Source of the DNA: Kudoa neothunni
Lineage: Eukaryota; Cnidaria
Length of the DNA: 64,000 nucleotides
Assembly (NCBI GenBank): GCA_964304625.1
Contig: OZ199838.1
Coordinates: 15,872,001 to 15,936,000 of the forward strand
Direction of reading: 5' to 3'
This document shows, one piece after another, positions 1 through 11,355 of this stretch; position 1 is the first letter of the stretch; each line of letters starts with the position of its first letter. The notes beneath the pieces were generated by a model that was given only the letters and a program-made list of their open reading frames with translations, was not told the origin of the DNA and ran no database searches. A program made the position numbers and the translations under genes.

Positions 1-1410
1 AAGTGAGACCCTTGTTAAATATGATAAGGGAAGAATGTCTAAAAATTGAACCTGAATACAACCAGTGTGTCGATGAGCAGATGATTCCATTTAAAGGTAA
101 GTCTGGCCTCAAGAGATACTTGCCTTCGAAACCTACAAAATGGGGCTTCAAGGTTTTCACTAGAAATAGCTCTGTTGGTATAGTGCACGACTTTTTTTTG
201 AAGATGGGAATTTTAAATACGATGGTAAAAGTTCTGGTTTTCGCTCCTCTGACATCGTATTAAAATTAGCAGGATCCATGAAGAACGGAAGCAAGCATCA
301 TTTTTATTACGATAATTATTTTTCCACATTATCATTACACTCAATTCTGCTGAAGATGGGCCATCATTCGACCGGTACAATAAGATTGAATCGTCTTAGA
401 AATTGTCTAATTGGTGATGATAAGACGTTCAGGAAGTTAAAAAAAGGAAGTTATGAATATGCTTTACGTCTTGACGGTTGTCATATAACAAGCATCGTAC
501 ATAGGTTAGATGGGTCAGCTGTTACAATGACATCAACGGCTCACTCTATTTTCCCCTTGAGCTCTATTGATAGATATGATCGAAAGGCAAAAAAGGTTAT
601 AAAAATTGATTGCCCCAACATAATTAAAATGTATAACCAAAATATGGGCGGTGTAGACTTTTTCGATATGCTAATGGTTCTGTATAGACTTGACCTCAAG
701 TCCAAAAAGTGGTACAAGAGAATCTTCTTGTGGGTGATAAACCAATGCATCCTTAACGGATGGCTCTCGTATAAACGTCAATGTTCTTTACATGAAATCC
801 CAACAAAGACAAGCTTGTGTTTGTTAGATTTCAATGTTTCGGTAAGCGAACGATTGATGCATGAGAATCAAATGGTAAGTGTTGCGAGTAAAAGAGGGAG
901 GCCATCCACATCAGGTATCACTACTACTATCTCGATGCATATGTCTAGTAGAATTTATAATCTAACAGAATCAAAAGTAAGTGCTATTGTGCGTTTTAAC
1001 GAAATTTCCCACTTCCCTTCATGTACATCCACGAAAGCTAGATGTAAATTGTGCTGAATGCACTCTAGAACTATGTACATGAAATGTAAAGTTCATCTAT
1101 GCTTAAATATCAACAGAAATTGTTATTTGAATTTCCACAAACAAAATTAGAAGTATTTTTTTGTTATTAAATGTGTCGAATGTGTGTAATTTTGAGTGCA
1201 AAGAGGTCTTCTTACCAACCACGATTGCACAGTATTGTTTTGGGGATTAAGGCGTCTCCGAATGTTGCCATATGGCAACATTTAATTAGGTATGGTTCCT
1301 AATTAAATATTTCCGAAATTTTTAAATTTGTTTTTATTATTAAAAATACGAATATTTTGCAGCTCTCAAAAAAATAAATTACTACAACGTGATTTTCAGG
1401 CATGAAAGGG
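1..1410 (+). mobile_element. piggyBac transposon, 5' part outside window
   Basis: Right portion of a piggyBac DNA transposon. The window opens inside its transposase gene. The right end is the terminal sequence CATGAAAGGG (1401-1410) directly followed by TTAA (1411-1414), the target site of this superfamily. Its inverse closely resembles the left terminus of the element at 7672-10013, so the two are related. A perfect 22-bp palindrome centred on GCCATATGGC lies at 1261-1282, between the gene and the terminus. The left end is not in view, so total length is unknown. Confidence 0.88.
3..1057 (+). pseudogene. piggyBac transposase, 3' part, one frameshift
   Basis: C-terminal two thirds of a DDE/D piggyBac transposase, which cuts and pastes its element at TTAA. 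All three catalytic-type Asp motifs are visible: VDEQMIPF (about 72-95), the degenerate YDNYFS (about 308-325) and MGGVDFFDML (about 643-672). They lie in two frames. A run of eight or nine T at about 190-200 carries one base too many, so the reading frame from the window edge closes at 263, while the downstream frame (open to 1057) continues the same protein. The C-terminus has an SKRGRPS basic patch and ends in a short RCKLC, the start of the usual Cys-rich tail. A dead but fairly young copy. Confidence 0.9.
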
Positions 1411-1427
1411 TTAATGGAAGAGGTCTG

Positions 1428-1490
1428 ACCAACCAGAATTCCACAAACTAACACATTGCGCCTGGGGTTTTATCTTGTAATAAAAAAAAG
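1428..1490 (+). repeat. 5'-truncated SINE tail
   Basis: The last ~60 bp of a SINE ending in CTGGGGTTTTATCTTGTAA and an A-rich tail (1481-1489). It aligns clearly with the 3' end, read on the minus strand, of the tRNA-derived SINE at 24408-24819, which ends CAGGGGTTTGATCTTGTAA then poly-A. The tRNA-like head is absent. The fragment begins within about 15 bp of the TTAA closing the piggyBac copy. Confidence 0.65.
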
Positions 1491-3914
1491 GTAACATCAA
1501 TATATCTTGATAGTCTCGATAGAGTGAGAACAGCATTCCACACTTTATTTCAGGAATCAATATTTGAGGGTCGATTTGAATCTGTTATCATTTTACCTAG
1601 CATGTAACACTCGTTGTTAATTTCGATCTTCACTTTATCTTCCACCAAAGAATAAAGTAATCAACATTTAATTTGCCAATAGTGATTGGAGTGTATGGAT
1701 CAATACATTTCATCGGTTGAAACATTTAAATACCAAATTGTCTCAAGATTCAAATGGAACAAAGCCAATAATACCTTTATGATTTTTGATCAAATTATTT
1801 CCCATAATTACAGAATCATCCTTTATTGAATCAAAAATCCGTGATGTAAATTCTCGGTTGTTTCTATTAATTTTCAGAAATCATAAAACGCATTAAAAGT
1901 ATCAATTAAAAAAATTAATGATAAGTTAAACATATTTAGGCCATCAGATTGTATCTCCAAAAATTCGTTGTCCTTTGCAATATTTACAGACCGGTGGGTC
2001 CTTAATGGCTTCAAAATCGTTCCATTCAACCAAGTAATTAGTCAATACACGTCTCCTCCTTCCCATTTTCAAACTTTCCTTTTCGGCGGAAACCGATCTT
2101 TCGTTATTATGAAAAATAAAAACCGGCTATTTTCCTCCAATTCGACGGTTTAAATCGATTTTAATCGAAAATCGCATTCCCTACTTATAAGTAAGAACCA
2201 AATATTATAGTTGACACATTTGGAAGCTACTTAAATAAATTTTTCTCTATTCCAAACCAGAGAAAACCGAAAAAATAATATTCTTTAAAAAAAACTAGTT
2301 ATATCTCAATAAATAAAGTAATTATTTGAATAATTAACTATTCACGTTGAAAATAAACATCGGGATACAATTTCCGAGAATGCTTAAAATTTCCATTGAA
2401 GCATATATTGTTTAAATTAGTATTACGCTCAGAAACGTCATTTTTTATTAGTATTATTATTATTCAAACATTTATCTTGAAAAAATAAGCAATAAAATGG
2501 TGTTATACAAATTCTTAACGATAACCACGCGAAAATTATTTAGAATATATTCCATTCAAAAATAATATTATTGTTTGACGGTCTATTTCAATATAAACTA
2601 AATGTCAGAAAATTATTTAATTTCATAATATATAAGTTTGTAACAATCGAACTTAAAGAAAACATTTCTTTGTTGTTACGAGTTTCTGGTTATTGCTTTG
2701 ACCAGCATTGTTTATTACTAGGGGATATCCGGATAAATCAATTTTTTAAAACAAAATTAATAATTGATTTTACAATGAGTAACTAATTTTACATAATCCC
2801 TAGGGGACTTGTGAAAAGGTGTGTCAAATCTGTAGTGACTTAATATCACGTACTAAAGATGCAAACGCGTAAAAAGAGTAAAAATGATTTTAATAAGGTA
2901 ACGACTATATCTCAGGTACCAAATAATCTAATTCCGTTAAGCTTATATCTCTGGGAATGAATATCTCTAGAACTACTGCATATATTATATTGAAATTCTG
3001 CATAATATCTTATATTTACTTAACTTAATTTCTTCTAAATTTTAGAAAAATTCGAAAAAGAATAAATTTTCAGTAGTGCAACCATTCTGAGTTGATCAAT
3101 AATCAAGTATAATTATCATATACCTTTAAAAATTTGGATAAATAGGATTGAAAAATTATTGGTGTATAGGGGGTTTCGACATGCTTTGGGTGGTTGAATG
3201 CAGAATAAAATTCCTCAATTTATCCGTCAAAACATATTAGGATTTGATTTCTTCCTTTATAAAAACTTTAAAAATGAAAATAATAGGTCGCAAAATAATA
3301 ATCTCGAAAATATATTGTAGTTCACTTTATCAAATGAGTTAAATGTTAATTTATATGTAGATTACATATTTTTTAGATTTTTGTGAAATGTACATTACTA
3401 GATAATTCAACATATAATATATGGCTTTAATAACAAAAACAGAAAATATTATACGAATCACCTTAAAGAGTGACAAGGATACTAAATACTGCATGGATGT
3501 TATGCACTCAAATATCTGTAATAAAAAATGCGTGGCAATCTTACACTAATATATATTATTAAAATAATTATTTAAAAATATATTCACATCGTAAAAATTT
3601 ATTGTTCGGGAAGCTATAATTAATTCAAAATTCATATAATTTAAAGTTAAAAAATATGTGTCGATAAACTAAGTTATTAGACCATAGATTAATAAAACAC
3701 GCGTAATTATTTTATTAATTAACTGGCTAACGTAGTATAGTTTCTAAAAATCTATTATTTATTTGATACGCTTAAATTTTTAATTTCTCTAGGGAAATTC
3801 AACAACCAATGATTTAATTTTTGATTGTGACATAGGAGTTACGATCCCAAAGGTGACGAGTTAAATTGAATAAGTGACGGACTTAGTTAAAAAGACGATG
3901 CGGAATTAGTCAGA
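1491..3914. other. AT-rich stretch, no gene recognised
   Basis: Only short open frames without family resemblance. A possible small exon reading MQTRKKSKNDFNK followed by a GTAACG donor lies at about 2858-2897. It could be a 5' exon of the repeat-protein gene that follows, but nothing in the sequence proves the link. No transposon ends were recognised. Confidence 0.5.
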
Positions 3915-5872
3915 ATGAATTCTTGTGATAAAATTGATATGGATAAAATTGGAATTATATCTGATCAACGAAATCTTTTGGCCAAGGTATGTTCTTATTA
4001 GTATAAAATTGAGAAATTCAATTATAAGCTGTTAACTATATTAACTGGCTTAGAATTTGAAACCTTTGAATTAACACACCAACATAAATAATTCATTCAT
4101 TTCATAAAAATTTTGTTTTAGACAGATCGAATATGGACTTCCAATACCTTAGAATTTTATCATTTCAATAGAAAAAAACCTCAAGATTTCAGGTACAGCA
4201 AATTTCATCTTGTAGACTCAACAATAGAATCCATCCTAAAGTAATTTACTATCTTCTTAGCATCATCATTGTATTCAGTTAAATTATCAACATTTTATAT
4301 TTTTGAAATAAATATTAGTGTTGAAAGGGCCATACCGAAAACTATCAGCTATCAATATTTAAAAAGAATATCTAGCTCATCTGATCCTTCATCTAAGGGA
4401 ACGAAACTAAAAATCGAACTACAAGAAGATCGACCTCTGACGACCCTTCATCTAAGAGAACAAAAACTAAACATAGTAAACCGAGAGGCTCAAGCTCTGA
4501 CGACCCTTCATCTAAGAGAACAAAAACTAAACATAGTAAAACGAGAGGCTCAAGCTCTGACGACCCTTCATCTAAGAGAACAAAAACTGAACATAGTAAA
4601 ACGAGAGGCTCAAGCTCTGACGATCCTTCATCTAAGAGAACAAAAACTGAACATAGTAAAACGAGAGGCTCAAGCTCTGACGACCCTTCATCTAAGAGAA
4701 CAAAAACTGAACATAGTAAAACGAGAGGCTCAAGCTCATCTGATCCTTCATCTAAGGGAACGAAAACTAAAAATCGAACTACAAGAAGATCGACCTCTGA
4801 CGACCCTTCATCTAAGAGAACAAAAACTAAACATAGTAAACCGAGAGGCTCAAGCTCTGACGACCCTTCATCTAAGAGAACAAAAACTAAACATAGTAAA
4901 ACGAGAGGCTCAAGCTCTGACGATCCTTCATCTAAGAGAACAAAAACTGAACATAGTAAAACGAGAGGCTCAAGCTCTGACGACCCTTCATCTAAGAGAA
5001 CAAAAACTAAACATAGTAAAACGAGAGGCTCAAGCTCTGACGATCCTTCATCTAAGAGAACAAAAACTAAACATAGTAAAACGAGAGGCTCAAGCTCTGA
5101 CGACCCTTCATCTAAGAGAACAAAAACTAAACATAGTAAAACGAGAGGCTCAAGCTCTGACGATCCTTCATCTAAGAGAACAAAAACTGAACATAGTAAA
5201 ACGAGAGGCTCAAGCTCATCTGATCCTTCATCTAAGGGAACGAAAACTAAAGACAGTACAACGAGAGACTCAAGTTCTGGTGATCGTCCAACGAAAATAA
5301 CAACCACGAAACATCATACAACTTTAACTTCAAGCTCTAAGGAATACGTTACCACAACGGAATCACTAACATATGAAACTATTTCGAGACCTGGAGAAAT
5401 TACAAAGGAACCAACTATGAAACCAGTTTCATCAAGTGAAAAAACCACTTCATCGAATCGATCAAGTATAGGGATTACTAATTCGATGACCGAAACTATA
5501 ACAGGCACGCCTACTTTAACGAACGAACCAAGTCCATCTAATACTACTTCAGTCGCCCAAGCATCTACACGGGAAACTACTGTGAAGACAGAAACAACCA
5601 GTGATGCCACAACAGGCACTTCGCTGAAAACAAAAGTCACTAATTTGGAAAGTCAATCAACAATTGATTCATCCACAAATAAGACGTCTGATTCGTCGAC
5701 AGAATCAATCACCAGTTCTGCTGCAATAGCAAACGCACATCCCGTTAGAAATGTATCTAGAGGCAAATTAATAGCGATATCGACTAGTTTGGCAGTCGTG
5801 GTGGTGATTTTGATTGGGTACTTAATTGAATACTATTTAAAGACGAATGCTCCATGTAAGATGATCACTTAA
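3915..5872 (+). CDS. Repeat-rich Ser/Thr-rich single-pass membrane protein
   Basis: I do not recognise the family. Proposed exons are 3915-3986, 4122-4240 and 4319-5872, with GT-AG introns of 135 and 78 nt and matching phases. The protein has an N-terminal part of ~85 residues without a clear signal peptide, then about 14 copies of a charged 20-residue repeat (core SSDDPSSKRTKTKHSKTRGS). A Ser/Thr-rich stalk rich in TTS and SST follows, then one membrane helix (core AVVVVILIGYLIEYYL) and a short tail ending CKMIT. The make-up is mucin-like, suggesting a membrane-bound glycoprotein (inference). The frame entering the first repeat unit does not match the frame of the rest: unit 1 (4381-4440) has one A fewer in an A-run than its sister unit at 4741-4800. 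Either this is a real frameshift or a sequence error. More 5' exons may exist. Confidence 0.6.
4381..5280 (+). repeat. 60-bp coding tandem repeat with higher-order blocks
   Basis: Head-to-tail 60-bp units. A variant unit with GGGAACGAAA starts at about 4381, 4741 and 5221. It divides the array into blocks of one variant plus five units and one variant plus seven units. Units between them differ at only a few sites (CGACCC/CGATCC, AACTAAAC/AACTGAAC, ACCGAG/AACGAG). The blocks suggest duplication of a multi-unit segment and ongoing homogenisation. Since 60 is divisible by 3 and the unit lacks stops, a second forward frame and a reverse frame are also open across the array. Confidence 0.95.
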
Positions 5873-7671
5873 TTAGTAAATAATATAGCGTATATTTATA
5901 AATTATGTTTATAATCTTGATTGGTTTTATTCGCTTGTGACGTCATCACAGATAATTAGTAGTCGTAATACCCTCATTATTGTTGTCCATGAATTCTGCC
6001 TCCTCGTTCGCGTCACATCGCTATAAATATTCTGTTGTTTGATTAGATGTGAGGTTTTTGTGTAAGATCATTTATTTAATTTAAGAGGCATTTATGAATT
6101 ATATTTCCCTGCTAATCTACTGTATATATAAGGCTCTTCTGTTTGTCAGTGTGTGTGTGTGTTTGCAGCAGTGCTCATGTGCCACGGAGAAACTTTTTTT
6201 AAATACAACTTTTAGTATACATTTGAAAAGATGATACTATTATTAAAAATCGTTCATTTACTTAGAATTGTAAATATAATCAATACTCCAGTTAGAATTT
6301 TAGGTATTTTCTGGTTGTTTACTCAACTCAAGTAGCGAATAAAAAAGTACCTGTATAGTATTTAATAGTTGTTTGTTTCAGGGTGATACTCAATCAGAAT
6401 GAACTTTTTACTCATTATATAGAAGAAGAGTCTCTTAATTAAGGTGTAGAATGTTTTTAAAATCTTACATATGCCTGTTAGGAGTTACTTTAAGACAAAT
6501 GAATCTATTAAGGTCACATTTACAAGAGTTATCGCATTTCCCTTTAAATTTGGAGCATAAACAAGTTATTTGGGATGTCTTTTTATTTTTCAAGTGTTAT
6601 GGATATAGTTAAGCAAAATAGATTATGATCATTTTAAATAAAACACATTATTTGAGATTACAAGTTGTTGCCACGTTGGATTAATTTGGGTCTCTATACG
6701 CATTCTAAAACAATGTAAGATGTGAGTAGAGTTTTCAAATAATTAAATTTTTGTGATAACTTCTTAAATGAAAATGTCTTTTTATCAAATATATCGATTG
6801 AGATTGTAATTATATTCGTCATTTCGTTAAGTTTTTACTCATTTTTTGGTTTTCCTAAACTTCCTTGCAAAACAGCTGGCATGACTAATTCGATGAGTTT
6901 CTATATTTGATGAGACAATTTTTCAAATAACGTTTAAGTTCTTAGTAACCTAATTATTCCTTACCTCCAGCCAGACCTTAAGGTTGATATTCAAATCAAT
7001 ATACTGTTTTCTTTAGGCTCGCATTAATTCATTTTGATATAAAAGCTGCATGAAAATACGCGACATCGCTTTCTATACGTAATTTAAGAATTTATATTCA
7101 CGATTACTTTTACACAAAATACTGTCCCCTCTCAATATGTGTCATGTAAGTTAATAAGAAATTATTGTTCTATTTTCGATTTAACCGATATGTTCACAAA
7201 ATTTTCGTTAATCTAAAAATAGTTCAATATAAAGAAATTTTTTTGGGGGAAATCAAACAATTCGTTTTTTTTCAAAAGGATGCACTCCTTCGAGAAAGCC
7301 GGTTGATATTAAGCATTACTGTAATTTTTAAAACCAAGAACACCTTTACATTTTAAATTTAATCTTATTTTGTTAATTAAATTTGTATATTATGAATCAG
7401 TGAGTATTTTTGTTAAAAAATGCTTCATTTATTTAAAAATCGGGAAATTATGTTAATATAGTGAATATGTAAGTTGCCACTCACAGATTATTAAAACCTC
7501 ATTAACAGCCTTTAAAAGTTGTGAAATGGGAGTAAAAATTAATATTTATATTTCGGAGGTATCTTAGGTTGATTTTGTTTTTTTAGCATTTGTAAACTAA
7601 TAATAAATTTTATAATTAGAAGGATTAATTTTTATCGTAAGATTTTGAAAATAACTGAAAGTCCTATTTAA
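5873..7671. other. AT-rich stretch, no gene recognised
   Basis: No coding region supported. A TATA-like block, CTACTGTATATATAAGGCT, is at 6117-6135, followed by a short TG run. The same block recurs at 40667-40685 downstream of an unrelated gene, so it may belong to a dispersed repeat and not to a promoter. Confidence 0.5.
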
Positions 7672-8023
7672 CCCTTTCGTGCCCAAAGGTCATCCTAGGG
7701 AACAGTTGATTATTTTGTTCATGGCTTCTTAGTAATAGAGAGTTTACAATGGTTTATTACGTTTTCTAAAATTTGGGAATTTCTTTTGTGTTAAAATGAG
7801 ATAAAACATAATTTCATGAAAAAGCATTATATTTATATTACAGCTTACTTTTCTAAAATAATGATTGGCAAAGTCATATTATTTATTGACTTATTACACT
7901 ATCATTATTAGAGATATTGAAACATAAAAAAATTATATTTATATAACAGCGTAAATATTTATTTTTCAACCATTAAATTAAAGTTTCAATACGCATCAAA
8001 TAAATACATAAAAAAAATATACG

Positions 8024-8050
8024 TGTTCCCCAGGATGACCTTTGGGAACA
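8024..8050. promoter_or_regulatory. Inverted copy of the transposon's left end before the start codon
   Basis: TGTTCCC and GGGAACA flank a 13-nt centre, giving perfect 7-bp arms. Read on the minus strand, the segment repeats the left terminal region at 7682-7704 with one mismatch over 23 bp. It ends 23 bp before the ATG at 8074. If the transposase binds its ends by this sequence, it could also bind here and repress its own gene; that is inference. Confidence 0.7.
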
Positions 8051-8073
8051 TACGCTGATTTTTTTTAACCAGG

Positions 8074-9733
8074 ATGGATCACGACTTCAACGTTACCAAG
8101 CTGAATGATGGCCACACTCTAACCGAAGTGATCGTTCTTCCGGATGCTGATTTGTCAGATCCTGACACGGTTTCTGATGATGAGATTAGGTGTTCAACAA
8201 ACTTAAATGATGTTGATTTATGTATTTCATCATCAGATGATTTTGAGTGTGATGATGATAACGCAAACATTAAATGGACACGTGAAGGACCCTGGCCCTC
8301 TGTTCCATGCGATATCGTTACGGCTGATGAATTTGAAGATGTGGAGGAGTTGTTCTCTCCAATCGATTATTTCAAATTCTTTTTTAGCGAAGCGTTGATC
8401 GAAATGATTACAAACAAAACTAATGTTTATGCAGTTCAATGTGGTATCAATTTTCTAACAGATATGGATGAAATTCAAAAGTTTCCTGGCGTAATTATCT
8501 TGGCGGGAATTGTTAGAATGCCGCGTTACCGCTGCTATCGGAGCAGATCATTTGATTACCCACATGTTTCGAACGTCTTCCCAAGAAATCGTTTTGATAA
8601 AATTTCAAGATTAATTCATTTTAACAACAATAACATGATATCAAATGATCAATCATCACCCAATTATGATCGTTTCGCCAAAATCCGACCCTTCCTGGAA
8701 TATCTAAAGTCTGCGTTTTTGAAAGTTAAACCCGAAGTTTATCATTCAGTTGATGAGCAAATGATACCTTTCAAAGGGAAGTGTAAAGCTAAACAATACC
8801 TTCCCAAGAAATCAACTAAATGGGGGGTTTAAAGTATTTGCGAGATGCGGGACTAGTGGCATAGTGTATGATTTCCTCTTGTATGATGGAAAAGCCCCAG
8901 AAGTTGATAATTCATGTGGTCAGGTTTCTGGTGATTTTGTGATCAAATTGTGCGAGACTCTTCCAGGTCATAGAACATTTTTCGTGTACTTCGATAATTT
9001 TTTCACCTCTATTCCCTTGCAAAAAATTTTAAAAGGGCGCAATATCTACTCTGTCATAACGATAAGAAGAAATCGTATTAAAAATTTCCCATTAACATCT
9101 CCATATCAATTTGGCAAGAATGGTCGTGGGTCACACGAAAGTTTCCAAGATAAAACAAACGGGATAGTGGTAACCCAATGGTGTGATGGCTCTGTGGTTA
9201 CATTTTCTTCCACACATTCTTCTTCAGAGCCAGTTGGAACAATAAAGAGATTTGATAGGCGTACAAAAAGAATGATCACTATTGAATGCTCTAATGTTGT
9301 GTCGGAGTACAACACAAATATGGGTGGGGTATACCTATCAGATATGTTGATGGCGTTATATAAACTAAACCACAAATGTCGTAAATTTTATATGACGATA
9401 TTCTTTTGGGGGTTGAATACAACCATAACTAATGCATGGTTGTTATATCGCCGTAATTCCAAAATCAGAAAAATTCCCAACAACGAATTAATGGATCTGT
9501 TATCTTTTACACAGTCAATCAGTGAACATTTAATTCACTATAAAAAATCAAATGTAGCAGCAAAACGCGGACGTCCTTCCCATGACACATCAACAAATAC
9601 AGATTCGGTTAGTTACTCTACTCAGAATAGAATTAACAACTTATCTGAATCGTTCATATCTGACAATGTCGGTCATTACCCCAAAATGGTGGACAAAAAA
9701 AGCAAATGTCGATTATATAAAAGAAATATCTAG
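8074..9733 (+). pseudogene. piggyBac transposase, near full length, one frameshift
   Basis: About 550 codons. Order of parts: acidic N-terminus (DADLSDPDTVSDDE), the dimerisation and DNA-binding region, then the catalytic core with VDEQMIPF (~8750), FDNFFTS (~8992) and the third motif at ~9319. A C-terminal KRGRPS patch and a reduced Cys tail (KCRLYKRN) close it. The start at 8074 is the first ATG with continuous homology. Two defects are visible. A run of six G at 8823-8828 is one base too long, so the first frame closes at 8832 and the next one resumes the protein. The third catalytic motif, normally MGGVD, reads MGGVY, so the first of its two acidic residues is lost. Compare the copies at 3-1057 and 14221-15920, which keep the Asp. 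Confidence 0.92.
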
Positions 9734-10013
9734 TTCGTTTGTTTAAGTGCATTATCCCATGTTGCATAGTAAAAGAAAGGAATTGTTTCTATTCTTATCA
9801 CCATAAATAAAACTATATAATTGCGTAAAAATCTATTTTGAGCCACGATTATCGTTGAAATTTTTTTTGCGCAGGTGCCCATGATGGAAAATGTAAAAAA
9901 GTCGCGTTTAAACATTTTATTTAAATTTATAATTTTTACAGGTAAGATGAAAAAAGTAAATCTTATTAAATGTATTTTTTTAAGCTCGAAATAAAAATTT
10001 GGGCTCGAAAGGG

Positions 10014-10152
10014 TTAAGTTACATCATGATTTTGTTTCACAAATAACTGAACTTTAATAGCTAATTACATTTCCCTTAAAATTAAGGTTATTATAGTTTT
10101 CTTCAATAATTTGTAAAATAAACTTTAAATTACTCATTAATTTCTTTCCATA

Positions 10153-10195
<43 letters not shown>

Positions 10196-10913
10196 TTGAA
10201 CGGAAACTGTGCACATAATTTTGTTTATCTGAATCATCACATTGCAAAAATAATGACTAGCTTTAAATGAAACAATTAAATTGTATAAATGAAATTTATA
10301 TTGTGTAACGTGCTAAATAAATAACTTAATCGTAGGCTTTCTCCATTCAGAAATAAAACTAAAAGTTAAAATTTCCCATCACACAGTACCTGGAAAAGCT
10401 GGGCATTAGCGCTAAATATACATAAAAACGTAAAAATAATTAAGACAGTATTTCAAGATTATAATTTAACATTATTTAAGATAATCTAACTATCTAATTA
10501 TTTATAATATCATAGTTAACAGGGAGTAAAATATGACTTCGAGTGATTGTAATAATTTTGATATTTTAGGAGAGTACTTTCTTGAGGTCCTCATATAATA
10601 GCTGTAAACCAGGAGTAAATTTAAATGAAAAGGGATAAATTAAATAACATAGAATTTAGATGGGGAGAATTTTTGCATTATGGATTTGTGATGTACTTCC
10701 GAATTTCTAAGGAAATATATATTATTCAAGGATGTTAACCTCATTAAGAATTGGGGAAAAATTCCTAAAATATTCTTAGGAATAAGTTTTTAACGGCTAT
10801 TTATAAAATTACTATCAGTCTCCTTTATATGCCATGTTTATCTTTTAGTGGTGAAGCTTAATAATAATAAATAATTAGAATAACTATTTTCATGGGAAAT
10901 AATATTCATATGT
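10014..10913. other. AT-rich stretch with (TA)n run
   Basis: No gene seen. A pure TA microsatellite of about 17 units lies at 10157-10191. Confidence 0.7.
10905..10913. repeat. Left target-site duplication of the MULE
   Basis: TTCATATGT immediately left of the element matches TTCATTTGC (16336-16344) immediately right of it at seven of nine positions. Nine-bp duplications are typical of Mutator-like elements; the mismatches fit an old insertion. Confidence 0.6.
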
Positions 10914-11030
10914 CACAGTGGCTATTGACATGCTAGCGTATAATCCCTCGCTAGGACTGTCTATTGACACGACAATTAATTTATCCCAAATTACTAATAG
11001 TTCACGTCTGAAATTTTATATATTGTTTTA
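10914..11030 (+). repeat. MULE terminal inverted repeat, left
   Basis: 117 bp opening CACAGTGGCTATTGAC and continuing through GCTAGCGTATAATC. It is the inverse of 16222-16335 apart from scattered substitutions and a 3-nt gap. Confidence 0.92.
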
Positions 11031-11355
11031 TATTAAATAATGGAATTTGGTCAAAAAAGTTATTCATATAATTTGGGTTTATATGACAACATTTTCACTA
11101 AATTCAACTAATAAATGATATATAAATTATTTATATATATATATATAATTACATTAAGTTATAATGTATATTTTAAAGTAAAACTCGAAAGAATATCTTC
11201 TTTATAACATTAGAAATGAGTGGATTAAATTTAAGTCGTGATATCGACAAAGTTGAATTCTGGCGTTGTAAAGTTAGCAATAAATATAACAAAACATTCG
11301 TAATCAATGTGAAAGTTAACAATCGACTTTAATATAATTAAATTAATTAGAATTT

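Larger units (their letters stand above)
7672..10013 (+). mobile_element. piggyBac transposon, both ends present
   Basis: A 2342-bp element bounded by TTAA at 7668-7671 and 10014-10017. The terminal inverted repeats are 16 bp with one mismatch: CCCTTTCGTGCCCAAA on the left and, inverted, CCCTTTCGAGCCCAAA on the right. It carries one transposase gene on the + strand (8074-9733). A near-copy of the left terminus lies inverted just in front of the start codon (8024-8050). Intact ends and little coding decay suggest a fairly recent insertion. It cannot move itself as written, because the gene has a frameshift and a changed catalytic site. Confidence 0.95.

Noticed and set aside
4393-5307. Long minus-strand open frame across the 60-bp repeats
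   Set aside because: A by-product of a stop-free 60-bp unit; the + strand frame continues into a Ser/Thr-rich stalk and membrane helix, which supports that reading.
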